A stretch of DNA of 64,000 nt from VXMF01 sp965206775 (lineage in GTDB: Bacteria; Acidobacteriota; Terriglobia; Bryobacterales; UBA6623): contig CBDBKU010000002.1 of the NCBI GenBank assembly GCA_965206775.1, positions 1,612,001 through 1,676,000 of the forward strand, given 5' to 3'. The notes below the pieces were generated by a model that made no database searches, was not told the origin of the DNA, and worked only from the letters and a program-made list of their open reading frames with translations. A program made the translations under genes and the position numbers. Positions 30,961 through 40,203 of this stretch are shown piece after piece. Every line of letters starts with the position of its first letter. Within the stretch, counting starts at the first letter, position 1.

Positions 30961-33291
30961 TCAGTCGACCCGGCTCTCGACTTCCTCGAGCCAGTCGGGC
31001 CGCTTGAGCACTTCCCTGGGCCGGCTTCCATCCGGGGGCCCGATGATCCCGTCCCGCTCCATTGCGTCGAGGATGCGCGCTGCCCGGCCGTAGCCGAGCC
31101 GCAGGCGACGCTGCAGCGTTGATGTGGATGCCTTCTTCTGTTCCAGCACGAGGCGCACCGCGTCCTTGTACATCGGATCGTCGAATCCGGCGTCGCCATC
31201 CGCCTCGGAATCCTCTTGCTCGCCCTCCGGGGAGTCCAGGTACTCGTTCTCGTACTCCGGTGTCGCCAGATCTTTCCAGTGAGAAACGACTGCCTGGATC
31301 TCGTCTTCCGAGACCAGCGGCCCGTGCAGCCTGGTCCTCCGGCCCGCCCCCGGTGGCAGGAACAGCATGTCGCCCTTGCCCAGCAGGGACTCTGCACCCA
31401 TGGAGTCGAGGATCGTGCGCGAATCGACGCGGGTGGCCAGCAGGAACGAGAGCCGGGCAGGGATATTCGCCTTGATCAGGCCGGTAATGACGTCGACGCT
31501 GGGGCGCTGCGTCGCCAGGAGCAGGTGGATGCCGACCGCTCGGGCCATTTGCGCCAGCCGTTGGATCGATTCCTCGACCTGCCGTCCCGCGAGCATCATC
31601 AGGTCCGCAAGTTCGTCGACAATCACGACGATGTAGGGCAGCTTCTCGAAACCTTCCGGAGTCGTTCCCTCGCCGCCCTTCTTCGCCTTCGCGGCCTTCT
31701 CGTTGAACTGGCTGATGTTCCGCACCCCGTGCTGCGCGAGCAGCTGCAGGCGCCTTTCCATCTCGCGGGTCGCGTTCTTGAGCGCGTTCGTCGCCTTTTT
31801 CATGTCGGTGATGACCGGCGTGAGGAGATGCGGAACCTCCCGGTACAGGGCGAGCTCGACTGTTTTCGGATCGACGAGAATGAGCCGCACGTCCTCGGGC
31901 GTGGCGCGCAGGAGGATCGACATGATCACGCAGTTCACCATCACGCTTTTTCCTGAGCCGGTCTGGCCGGCAACGAGCAGGTGCGGCATGCCCGCTAGAT
32001 CTGCGCAGTGGATCTTGCCATTGATGTCCTTGCCGAGAGCGAACGTCAACTGGGACTTTGACTGACGGAAGAAAGGCGAGTCGACCACCTCCCGGAGCGA
32101 AATGACCTCGCGGTTCTTGTTCGGGACCTCGATGCCCACCGTGGACTTGCCCGGGATCCGCTCGACCAGGACAGATTCGCATTCCAGTGCTAGGCAAAGG
32201 TCTTCCGAGAGGTTGACCACCTTGCTGTACTTGATGCCCCGGTCGGGCTTGAACTCGAATGTCGTGACGACCGGGCCGGGATTGATCTGATTGACAGAAC
32301 CGTGGACGCCGAACTCCTCGAATTTCTGCACGATTTGCTGCGCCGTTTCCCGCAGGTGCCCTTCGTCGTACGGCTCCTTCGCGAACGGCGGATTGAGAAG
32401 AGATGTCCTCGGGACACTGTAGCTCGGCTTGGCGGCGCGCGGAACCCTGGAACGCCCTCGGACAGCGGTGGACTCCCGCCGCTCCAGCGTGCTCTCAATC
32501 GTCCCCCCGATAGTCGAGTTGCCGGCCGCTTCGCGATACGGAACAATCGGGGGTGCTCCCGGCTGGGCCTCTGTCTCGACCGTGCCCTCCCACGGAGGCT
32601 CGCTAGGGCTCGATGGCGGATGCGGCAGAGTCGTCTCCACCGATTGCGTGGTGTCGATCCGGGCCGGGATCGGAATCAGAGTCGCCTCCCCTTCGGGCGC
32701 GGTCTCGGTCTCCGCATTCGCATCTGGCAGCCCTTCCGCTTCGCGCCGTCCGAAAACGTCTGCCACTCGCAACGACGTCAGCATGTAGATCCCGACCAAG
32801 GTGCATCCCAGCAGTAGGAGGATGGTGCCGCCGATGTTCAGGACCGACGTCGAGCTGTCGGTCAGCACCTTGCCCAGCGCTCCACCCGCCCGGACAGTCG
32901 CTTCCCACCGGGTCGGCATGACGGCCTCGATCGGCTGGCTGACCAGCTGGAGCGTCGAGCAGAACACCAGCGTCAGCAGCGCGCTGCCCCCGGCGCGTCG
33001 CCTCACGTGTTCCAGGGAGATGTTGCGAATCCGGCTCCAGGCCAAGAAGCCGAGCCACGCCGGAATCAGGAATCCAGCCAGCCCGAGCGACTGGAGGATC
33101 AGGTCAGCGCTGAAGGAGCCCGGCAGGCCCATCCAGTTCGTCGGGCGAGGGTCAGACGTGGAGACGTTTGCCGAGGGATCCGTCGGTGTGTACGAAACCA
33201 GGCAAAGCAGCACGCCGGCCGCGAGCAACAGGACCAGAACTCCCGCCATCTCGTTCAGGCGAGGGTTGTCAACGAGTAGCTTGATTCGCAT
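30961..33291 (-). CDS. ftsK: DNA translocase FtsK
   Basis: A 776-residue septal DNA pump. Four N-terminal transmembrane helices (about 15-175) are followed by a ~120-residue linker, the alpha domain, and the beta motor with Walker A GQTGSGKS near 442-449 and Walker B LPYIVVIVDELADLM. The C-terminal gamma winged helix (about 705-776) would read KOPS sites. The linker is short compared with E. coli FtsK. ATG 33291 is chosen because it lies five bases after the uppP stop with GGCGG upstream; the frame is open further upstream but there overlaps uppP. It follows uppP in the same operon. Confidence 0.95.
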   Translation of the reverse strand: MRIKLLVDNPRLNEMAGVLVLLLAAGVLLCLVSYTPTDPSANVSTSDPRPTNWMGLPGSFSADLILQSLGLAGFLIPAWLGFLAWSRIRNISLEHVRRRAGGSALLTLVFCSTLQLVSQPIEAVMPTRWEATVRAGGALGKVLTDSSTSVLNIGGTILLLLGCTLVGIYMLTSLRVADVFGRREAEGLPDANAETETAPEGEATLIPIPARIDTTQSVETTLPHPPSSPSEPPWEGTVETEAQPGAPPIVPYREAAGNSTIGGTIESTLERRESTAVRGRSRVPRAAKPSYSVPRTSLLNPPFAKEPYDEGHLRETAQQIVQKFEEFGVHGSVNQINPGPVVTTFEFKPDRGIKYSKVVNLSEDLCLALECESVLVERIPGKSTVGIEVPNKNREVISLREVVDSPFFRQSKSQLTFALGKDINGKIHCADLAGMPHLLVAGQTGSGKSVMVNCVIMSILLRATPEDVRLILVDPKTVELALYREVPHLLTPVITDMKKATNALKNATREMERRLQLLAQHGVRNISQFNEKAAKAKKGGEGTTPEGFEKLPYIVVIVDELADLMMLAGRQVEESIQRLAQMARAVGIHLLLATQRPSVDVITGLIKANIPARLSFLLATRVDSRTILDSMGAESLLGKGDMLFLPPGAGRRTRLHGPLVSEDEIQAVVSHWKDLATPEYENEYLDSPEGEQEDSEADGDAGFDDPMYKDAVRLVLEQKKASTSTLQRRLRLGYGRAARILDAMERDGIIGPPDGSRPREVLKRPDWLEEVESRVD

Positions 33292-33296
33292 CCGCC

Positions 33297-34160
33297 TTAC
33301 TCGTTGTCGGCCAGGAATGCCATGGGCTCCGTCGTGCTGGCAAGAACTAGTACGATTATCCCAAACGCTAGGCGATAGTAGACGAAAGGGACCATCGTCG
33401 AGCGCTGGAGGTATCGGAGGAACACGGCGATTACGGCGTAGCCGGCGACCCCGCTCACGCCCACGCCCACGGCCAGAGGGACGAGATCCGAAGACGCGGG
33501 CAGGGGTCCTCCGAAGATTTCCAAGCCAGCCTTCAGCGACGCTCCGAGCACGACAGGCATTGCGAGCAAGAACGAGAAGCGAGCCGCGGACTGCCTCGTC
33601 AGGCCCAGGAAAAGGCCGGCAGCGATCGTTATGCCCGCGCGGGAGGTTCCCGGAACGAGCGCCAGTGCCTGGGCGCATCCGATCAGCACGGCACCTGCGA
33701 ATGGCAGCCCGTCCAGTCCCTTCCGCAATTTGCCGCTTCGCTCGGCCCACCAAAGCACGACGCCGACGCCGACCAGCATCCAGCCAATCACGAACGGGTT
33801 GCGAAGGTGCGCCTCGATCACGTCTTGCAGGGCAAGGCCGGCACATGCGGCCGGCAGCGTGGCTGCCACGAGGAACCAGAGCAGCCGGGGGGTTTCGTAC
33901 AGGTCTCGGTCCGGGTGATCCGGGGGCGGTTCCAGGACTCGCCTTCCGACGGCCAGCCCCAGGATCCGTGCCCAGGTGCGAGCGAAATAGGCCGCGAGTG
34001 CCAGCAGCGTGCCGAAATGCAGCGCAACGTCGAAGACCAGCCCCGGGTCCTCCCATCCCAGAAGCCACCGGACCAGCACCAAGTGTGCCGAACTGCTGAC
34101 CGGCAGGAATTCCGTGAGCGCTTGGACAAGAGCCAGGATTACCGCCTGAACCAGATCCAT
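33297..34160 (-). CDS. uppP: undecaprenyl-diphosphatase
   Basis: Recycles the undecaprenyl lipid carrier by removing one phosphate. The 287-residue protein has eight or so hydrophobic helices, the motif EFLPVSSSAH at 17-26 (Ala where Gly is usual) and PGTSRAG near residue 169 (Ala where Ser is common). Both variants keep the catalytic Glu, Ser and Arg positions. It lies between the LarA-like gene and ftsK on the same strand, an envelope-related cluster. Confidence 0.95.
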   Translation of the reverse strand: MDLVQAVILALVQALTEFLPVSSSAHLVLVRWLLGWEDPGLVFDVALHFGTLLALAAYFARTWARILGLAVGRRVLEPPPDHPDRDLYETPRLLWFLVAATLPAACAGLALQDVIEAHLRNPFVIGWMLVGVGVVLWWAERSGKLRKGLDGLPFAGAVLIGCAQALALVPGTSRAGITIAAGLFLGLTRQSAARFSFLLAMPVVLGASLKAGLEIFGGPLPASSDLVPLAVGVGVSGVAGYAVIAVFLRYLQRSTMVPFVYYRLAFGIIVLVLASTTEPMAFLADNE

Positions 34161-34243
34161 GCGGCCTGTCCTACGCGCGCAGAAGCATCTCGACCATGGA
34201 TCGGGCTAGCCGCAACTCGATTGCACGCCCGTCATGCAGCCCA

Positions 34244-35521
34244 TCACGCCGCGACAGCGGCTTCGAACGGGCTGATCAGGTCGCCAGCGGAATCGAACGG
34301 CAGTGCGGCGGGCGGGCCCAGGACCTGAATTGCAGGGTTCGCAGCCAATCCCGGGAGGAGGTTCTCGCTCACCAGCAGGCGCGAGAGTTGCAAGGTGTTG
34401 CGGATCCAGGCCACGGTGCATTCCGAGGTGTCGATTTTCCCACAGGTCGCCAGCACGCGCTCGATGCACTCGCGATCTGTCGGGTAGTGCAGCGGCGTAA
34501 ACCCCGGCGAGGTCACCGAGGAGGTCAGCGCGTTCACCCAGGTCGCCGGGTAGTCGACTTGCCTGACCAGCCGGTCGTGAGCTATGTCCGCCAGGCCCAT
34601 GCCAATCGCGTTTCCATAGGTGTTTCCCGACAGGTTGCGGATGAAGATCCGGTTCACGGCGGGCACGCCGGTCCAGCTGTTCGGGCCGCCGGGCCCCCCC
34701 CTGTTCACCACCTTGGTGTCCATCCCCGCGCCGCTGATGTCCTTGCCGATCTCGTCGAGGATCAGCAGATCGATTTCCTTGGCTGGCAGGTTGGGCTTCC
34801 AGGACTTCACCCTTTGCAGGAGCCTTTCCTCTTGGTCCGCCATGCCTTCCGCCCCTAGCGCGCGCACTTCGGCGGTGTTGTGGTGCGCGTCTTCGAGGAT
34901 AGCCAGGCTCCCTAGCATCTTCCCCGTGCCCAGCACCGAGGCACCGACGCTTCGAATCACCTGGTCCATGCCGATTCGGAGCGCCCAGCTGTGGTATCGC
35001 TTCGCTCCGGCCCACTTGCCGAGTCCGATCGCCATCATTTTGTGAATGCCGCTTTCGAGCGAGCCTTCAAAGTCTGTGTGCCACTTGATCCGGCCGCAGA
35101 GCATGACGCCGTCGCTCTCGAAGGCCCGACGATCCATCGACACGTCGATGCCTTCGGGAGTGGTGCCGACCTGCACCACCTCGAGCGAGCTCTTGACCGG
35201 CGCACCCATGGTGGTCGGGTTGATCCCGTAGTGGGACAGCACGTCGGCCTGTCCCTCAGCGGTTGCCGCGCCGTGGCTGCCCATGACGGGAACGATGAAG
35301 GGCTGGACGCCTCGTGACAGCCAGAAGTCGACCACGGCCCTCGCGATGGTGTCGATGTTCCGGATTCCGCGGCTTCCGACGCCCACCGCGATGCGGCTGC
35401 CGGCCGCGACCGTGCGGGCCCACGCTGCCTGCTCCATCTGCTCGCGGACGGCTGCAGCGACATCGGGCAAGCTGCGATCCGGAAACTCCTGAAGGATGGG
35501 AACGAGCTTTTGTATCCGCAT
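34244..35521 (-). CDS. LarA-like (DUF2088) protein
   Basis: A 425-residue protein resembling the nickel-dependent lactate racemase LarA and other DUF2088 proteins. Seen: an N-terminal Rossmann-like half with IAVGVGSRGIRN and IVPVMGSHGAATAEGQ, and a C-terminal half with EIDLLILDEIGKDISGAGMD. LarA needs a pincer nucleotide cofactor made by LarB, LarC and LarE, none of which is near. The true reaction may therefore be a different 2-hydroxyacid epimerisation or an unrelated one. It lies 30 bp after ppiD on the same strand. Confidence 0.7.
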   Translation of the reverse strand: MRIQKLVPILQEFPDRSLPDVAAAVREQMEQAAWARTVAAGSRIAVGVGSRGIRNIDTIARAVVDFWLSRGVQPFIVPVMGSHGAATAEGQADVLSHYGINPTTMGAPVKSSLEVVQVGTTPEGIDVSMDRRAFESDGVMLCGRIKWHTDFEGSLESGIHKMMAIGLGKWAGAKRYHSWALRIGMDQVIRSVGASVLGTGKMLGSLAILEDAHHNTAEVRALGAEGMADQEERLLQRVKSWKPNLPAKEIDLLILDEIGKDISGAGMDTKVVNRGGPGGPNSWTGVPAVNRIFIRNLSGNTYGNAIGMGLADIAHDRLVRQVDYPATWVNALTSSVTSPGFTPLHYPTDRECIERVLATCGKIDTSECTVAWIRNTLQLSRLLVSENLLPGLAANPAIQVLGPPAALPFDSAGDLISPFEAAVAA

Positions 35522-35551
35522 GATTCGAGATGCCTGTCCTAGCAGGCTAGA

Positions 35552-37495
35552 CTATGTCGCGCTCTGCATCGACCGCAAGTAGGACTGGATGCGATCACTG
35601 TAGCGGACGAGGAGTCCGTTCTCCATGTATTCCCGCACCTTCTCCTGGCGGAAGTAGTCGAAGACCTGGTTGCGTTTCTCGGTGAGCAGCGTTTCCCGAA
35701 TGGCATCGCCTTCCGTCGCGAGTGCGGATTCGTCGGCCGGGCGCAATTCGAGGGTCCGGAAGACGATCCAGCGGTTCCCGACGGCCACCGGTCCTTGCAA
35801 CTCGCCATCGGTCTTGGTGAAGGCGTCCTCGCCGAGCGCGCTGACAGCGCCGAGGTCCTCGATGTCCCCGTCGCGCTCCACGAAGTCCGTCGTGCTCGGC
35901 GTCAGTCCGGCACTGCGGGCCCCAGCCGCCAGGTCGCCGGACCCGTCGCGAACCCGTTGCGCCAGCTCCTCGGCACGCGTCCGGGCGATGTTGGCAGACT
36001 CCGTGTCGACGTAGTCCTGCCTGACGGTGGCCTCGACTTCCTCGTACTCGGCTTCGCGCGCAGGGACTGCCTCGGTGACGATGCCGATGTAGAGGGTCTC
36101 CTCCTGAGCCACCGTGAAGACCTCGCCCACTAGCTCCTCGAAGACCGCCTGGACGAGCGAGGTGGCCTTCGGCAGCGCGCCAGGCAGTTCCGAGCGGCTG
36201 AATGCCGGGAACTCCTGGAACGGAAGGTTCAGTTGCGCGGCCGCATTCTCCAGTGCCGGCCCGGCTTGCTGGGCCGCGTCCATGGCGCTCTCCATGAGAG
36301 CGTACCGGTCGTTCTGCGATCGCTCGGCCCTCAGGTCGGCGCGGATCACTTCGCGCACCTCGCTCAGCGGCTTCACGCTACCGCTTTCCCTCTCGTCCAA
36401 GCGGATCAGGTGATACCCGAACTGCGATTTCACCGGCTCGGTGGTTGTTTCACCCACCTTCAGCGCGAAGCTGGCGTCCTCGAACGCCGGGTCCATCATG
36501 CCGCGGCTGACCCAGCCGAGGTCGCCGCCATTGTCCGCATTGCCGGGATCCTCGGAGTGTTCTTTCGCCAGCTCGGCGAAATCCCCGCCGTCCTGTAGCT
36601 GGCCCAGAACCTGCTCCGCGTTCTTGCGGGCCTCTTCGCCGTCCTCGTCCGACTTGTCCATCGTCATGAACAGGATGTGCCGCACCTTGACTCTCTCCGG
36701 CTGTTCGAAGCGGTACTGGTTCTGGGAATAGTACAGCTCGATCTCAGGTTCCGTGATCTCGTGCTCGCGGACCGCAGCCTCGGGCCCGACCGTCATGAGC
36801 TTCAGTGGCCGCCGCTCCGCATGCCGGTAGCGCAGCTTGTTGGCATCGAAGTAGTCGCGCAATTGCTCCGGCGTCGGCGAAACCGCATTCCGCAAGCTCT
36901 CGGAGTTCACCGACACCCATTCGATCCTGACGCTGTCGCTTTGCTCGTGGAATCGGTGCTTGACCTCCTCGTCGCTGACACTCACGCTGTCGGTGACCAT
37001 CCTCCGGAGGCGCAGGTCGATGGCAAGGTTGTAGAGGACCTCGCGCTCGAACTCGGCGACCGTCCGCCGGAACTGCTGCCGGATGAATCCCTCGTATGCT
37101 CGCGTGCCAATGAACTTGCCGTCCGGGAACAGCACGTCGGGCAGGTACTCTCGAAGCCACTCGGCCACATCCTGTTCGGTGGGAACCAGGCCCAGATCGT
37201 CTGCTTCGGAGAGTAGGACCCTTTCCGCGATCAGGTTCTCGATGACGGTGCCTGCCATCATGGAGATCGCCTCGTCAGGCAGGCCGCCGGAGCGCTGCTG
37301 CCGGAGTTCGACTTCGACGTCGCGCGTCGTCACGGCCAGCCCGTCCACTTCCGCGAGAACGTCGGCGCTGCCGGGCCCGCTGGGGCCGAACACGTTCGGT
37401 ATGAGCGTGATGATCATGGACGCAGCGATGAGGAAGAGCAGGCTGCCCATGATCCAACGCAAGGCTTTGCCTTGGTTTTGGAATAGCTTCAGCAT
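35552..37495 (-). CDS. PpiD/SurA-like peptidyl-prolyl isomerase, membrane-anchored
   Basis: A 647-residue periplasmic folding factor. One N-terminal transmembrane helix (about residues 14-36) anchors it, then a SurA_N-type helical domain, and a parvulin rotamase domain at about 267-370 (VKVRHILFMT ... NGGDLGWVSRGMMDPAFEDASFAL). A second PpiC-like region with weaker similarity follows to the C-terminus. The layout is that of PpiD, a chaperone near the Sec translocon. A GTACAAT box lies 108 bp upstream. The LarA-like gene follows after 30 bp. Confidence 0.9.
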   Translation of the reverse strand: MLKLFQNQGKALRWIMGSLLFLIAASMIITLIPNVFGPSGPGSADVLAEVDGLAVTTRDVEVELRQQRSGGLPDEAISMMAGTVIENLIAERVLLSEADDLGLVPTEQDVAEWLREYLPDVLFPDGKFIGTRAYEGFIRQQFRRTVAEFEREVLYNLAIDLRLRRMVTDSVSVSDEEVKHRFHEQSDSVRIEWVSVNSESLRNAVSPTPEQLRDYFDANKLRYRHAERRPLKLMTVGPEAAVREHEITEPEIELYYSQNQYRFEQPERVKVRHILFMTMDKSDEDGEEARKNAEQVLGQLQDGGDFAELAKEHSEDPGNADNGGDLGWVSRGMMDPAFEDASFALKVGETTTEPVKSQFGYHLIRLDERESGSVKPLSEVREVIRADLRAERSQNDRYALMESAMDAAQQAGPALENAAAQLNLPFQEFPAFSRSELPGALPKATSLVQAVFEELVGEVFTVAQEETLYIGIVTEAVPAREAEYEEVEATVRQDYVDTESANIARTRAEELAQRVRDGSGDLAAGARSAGLTPSTTDFVERDGDIEDLGAVSALGEDAFTKTDGELQGPVAVGNRWIVFRTLELRPADESALATEGDAIRETLLTEKRNQVFDYFRQEKVREYMENGLLVRYSDRIQSYLRSMQSAT

Positions 37496-37602
37496 GGATA
37501 GAGTCCGGTGTTTCCCTTCTCGCAGGGAACATTCGAGCGCTGGCAGTCCCCGAAGCCACTGCCGCGCAGGGACCTCGGATGAGCGAGGTCCGGCTGCTTT
37601 CG

Positions 37603-37609
37603 ATTGTAC
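37603..37609 (-). promoter_or_regulatory. GTACAAT -10-like box upstream of ppiD
   Basis: On the minus strand GTACAAT lies about 108 bp before the ppiD start in the 129-bp gap after the PHP phosphatase gene. No -35 partner is seen. Confidence 0.45.
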
Positions 37610-37624
37610 TATGCGCGCTGGCGG

Positions 37625-38512
37625 CTAGGGCCGTAAAGGGATTTCGCGACGGATGACGGCGGTTCCCCGGGGCTCGAGGACGGTCACGGACCCGATTCCG
37701 TTCTCGAGCAAGTAGTCCCTCGCCCGCTCGATCCCGAATCCGACTTGGGACCGGCGGTGGCTATCGTCGCCGAAGCAGAACGGAACGCCTGCCTCCTGTG
37801 CGAGGCGGACCAGCCACGGGGAGGGGTACGGTTCCGGAAGCCCCTTGCGCCAGCCCGCCGTGTTCAGGTCGAGAATGCTAGCGTTGGATCTCGCGGCCTC
37901 GATCGCTCCAGCCGCCGCTATCCGGATTCGCCTCGTGGCAATATCGGTCCCGGCCGGTGCATGGAGCTTGGGCAAGTCGAGGTGCCCGACAACCTCCGGC
38001 CGGATCTCGTCGATCATGTCCCGGACCAATCCGTAGTACCTCTCGAAGAACGGCTCCAGCCCGCCGCAAGCCTCAACTGCGGCACCCCACTGGTCAGGCG
38101 ACTCGTCAATCGAAATCTCCCCCACGTGATGAACGGAGCCGACAACGTAGTCAAATTCGTAGCGCTCGCGGATCTCCCCCATGAGGTCTCCGTAGCGAGC
38201 GGACGGCACCGCCTCGGCCTCGAATCCCCGTAACACTGCAAGGCGCCCGGCGAACTCGGCTTGAAGGCGCCGGGATTCTTCGGCGTAGTCATCGAAGTCG
38301 CGTTCCAATCGCTCTACCGTGTACCCCTTCGCGCGTTCGGACGCGTACAGGAAGCGAGGCTCCGCGCGTGGCGCGTGCTCCGACACGCCGTAGACGGGAA
38401 ATCCGGACGAGGCGGCGGCTTCCAGCGTCTCGCGCAGCGTGCCCTCGGCATGCTCGCAGAACTCGCCGGAGTGACCGCCGTGAAGCGAGACCTGCCACGG
38501 AATCGGTGTCAT
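37625..38512 (-). CDS. PHP-family phosphatase, likely histidinol-phosphatase
   Basis: A 295-residue PHP-domain hydrolase of the HisK/HisJ type. The N-terminal metal motif reads SLHGGHSGEFCEHAEGT, with HGGH in place of the usual HxH. YGVSEHAPRAEPRFLY, VVGSVHHVGE, VVGHLDLPKLHA and FCFGDDSHR provide the remaining His, Asp and Glu ligands. Such proteins dephosphorylate histidinol phosphate. It stands alone, far from the his operon, which already holds a HAD phosphatase; which one acts in histidine synthesis is open. Confidence 0.8.
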   Translation of the reverse strand: MTPIPWQVSLHGGHSGEFCEHAEGTLRETLEAAASSGFPVYGVSEHAPRAEPRFLYASERAKGYTVERLERDFDDYAEESRRLQAEFAGRLAVLRGFEAEAVPSARYGDLMGEIRERYEFDYVVGSVHHVGEISIDESPDQWGAAVEACGGLEPFFERYYGLVRDMIDEIRPEVVGHLDLPKLHAPAGTDIATRRIRIAAAGAIEAARSNASILDLNTAGWRKGLPEPYPSPWLVRLAQEAGVPFCFGDDSHRRSQVGFGIERARDYLLENGIGSVTVLEPRGTAVIRREIPLRP

Positions 38513-38685
38513 GCATCCAGCGTAGCGGCGCCTTGCCCTCGTCCGGCTGCTGACGGGCCTGCGAATCGATGCCGGACGATGCCAGTCTTGCTAGCGGCCG
38601 CCGCTGGCCCGGAGTGTCCCGCGGACGGCGGCTTGCCCGCAACCACGGCGTTGCGCGACAATCAGCCCCTATTGCGAGCGATCCC

Positions 38686-40155
38686 GTGGCGGCGGAACAC
38701 TATCTAGCGATCGATTTAGGGGCTGGCAGCGGGCGGGTGATGCTGGGCCGCTTCGACGGAGAGCGCCTCGCTGTCGAGGAACTGCACCGGTTCGGGAACC
38801 CGGGGGTCGAGATCCTTGGCCGCCTGCACTGGGACGCTCTGGGCCTATTCCGGGAAATGCGGCAGGGCATGAGCGCCGCTGGCGCATTCAAGCCCGTGTC
38901 GCTCGGGGTCGACACGTGGGGCGTCGATTTCGCGCTTCTGGACCGGGAGGGGGATCTGCTCCGGAATCCGTATCACTACAGGGACGCTCGCACGCTGGGC
39001 AAGATGGACGAGGCCTTCTCCGTCGTGCCGCGCGAGCGAATCTTTGAGAGCACGGGAATGCAATTCATGGAATTCAATTCCCTCTTCCAGCTGTTCTCGA
39101 TGAAGGGCTCGCCGGCGCTGGAGGCTGCGAGGTCGCTCCTGATGATGCCGGATCTGTTCCACTACTGGTTCACCGGGGAGCGGGTCTGCGAGTTCACCGA
39201 CACAACGACCTCGCAATGCTATGATCCCCGCCGCAGGGACTGGGCGCGCTCGGTACTGGAGGCGCTGGGGTTGCCGACCGAGATATTCGGCGAGGTCGTC
39301 GATCCCGGTACCGACCTAGGCGGCCTCCGCCCGTCCATTGCGGAGGAGTGCGGGCTGCCCGCAATGCGGGTGGTCGCTCCCGGAACGCATGACACTGCGT
39401 CCGCTGTCGCCGCGGTGCCGGCGCAGGAAGGTGACTGGGCCTACCTGAGTTCCGGCACGTGGTCGCTGCTGGGCGTTGAAGCGGACCGTCCTCACGTTAC
39501 GCCTGCGGTCCTGGCGAAGAATTTCACGAACGAGGGGGGCGTCTGCCGTACGACGCGCCTGCTCAAGAACATCTGCGGCCTGTGGCTGCTGGAGGAGTGC
39601 CGTCGCGAGTGGTCCAGGCATGGTGTCGCTACGGAGTACGCCGAACTGGTTGCGCAGGCTGGGGAGTGCGAGGCGTTCCGGTCACTCGTAGACGTCGACG
39701 CTCCGGAGTTCGTCGCTCCCGGCGACATGCCCGGCCGGATCGCGGACGCGTGCCGCAGGACCGGCCAGCCCGTGCCCGAGTCAACGGGGCAGTTCGCCAG
39801 GGCGATATTCGAGAGCCTCGCGCTCAGGTACCGCTCCGTGCTGGCCGACCTTGCAGAGATTACGGGTCGTCCGCCCGGCGTGCTGCACGTGGTCGGCGGC
39901 GGATCCCTCAACGAGCTCCTATGCCAATACGCCGCCGACGCCTGCGGGATTCCGGTGGTGGCGGGTCCGGTGGAAGCGACTGCAGCCGGCAACTCCCTGA
40001 TGCAAGGGATCGCATCGGGGAGGATCGGCAACCTTGCAGAGGGCCGCGCGATCGTGCGTCGGTCGTTCGACCTCGTCCATTACTGGCCGGATCCTCGCAC
40101 CGGCGGAGGCTGGGACGCCGCCGCCGGGAGGCTGGCCAAGGCGGCCGTGGCCTGA
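38686..40155 (+). CDS. rhaB: rhamnulokinase
   Basis: Phosphorylates L-rhamnulose at C1. The protein from GTG 38686 has 489 residues, the same as E. coli RhaB. It is a FGGY-type kinase: phosphate-1 motif YLAIDLGAGSGRVMLGRF at the N-terminus, substrate region LGVDTWGVDFALLD, the LSSGTWSLLGVE loop, and the adenosine-binding VVGGGSLNELLCQ. Longer starts upstream are non-homologous. A GACAAT box precedes the GTG. No rhaA, rhaD or transporter is adjacent, so it may act in an atypical rhamnose or other deoxyketose route. A hairpin (40163-40185) follows. Confidence 0.85.
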   Translation: MAAEHYLAIDLGAGSGRVMLGRFDGERLAVEELHRFGNPGVEILGRLHWDALGLFREMRQGMSAAGAFKPVSLGVDTWGVDFALLDREGDLLRNPYHYRDARTLGKMDEAFSVVPRERIFESTGMQFMEFNSLFQLFSMKGSPALEAARSLLMMPDLFHYWFTGERVCEFTDTTTSQCYDPRRRDWARSVLEALGLPTEIFGEVVDPGTDLGGLRPSIAEECGLPAMRVVAPGTHDTASAVAAVPAQEGDWAYLSSGTWSLLGVEADRPHVTPAVLAKNFTNEGGVCRTTRLLKNICGLWLLEECRREWSRHGVATEYAELVAQAGECEAFRSLVDVDAPEFVAPGDMPGRIADACRRTGQPVPESTGQFARAIFESLALRYRSVLADLAEITGRPPGVLHVVGGGSLNELLCQYAADACGIPVVAGPVEATAAGNSLMQGIASGRIGNLAEGRAIVRRSFDLVHYWPDPRTGGGWDAAAGRLAKAAVA

Positions 40156-40162
40156 TTTCCAG

Positions 40163-40185
40163 AGCGGGCGCGCGCGCTGCCCGCT
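40163..40185 (+). terminator. hairpin between rhamnulokinase and oxidoreductase genes
   Basis: AGCGGGC and GCCCGCT form a perfect 7-bp stem with a 9-base loop, just after the kinase stop. No T run follows, so it is at best a weak or factor-dependent terminator. Confidence 0.35.
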
Positions 40186-40203
40186 GAATGTTACCCTTCG
40201 GCG

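Noticed and set aside
33292..34068. 259-residue N-terminal extension of FtsK
   Set aside because: It lies entirely over uppP, which has clear motifs; ATG 33291 follows the uppP stop directly.
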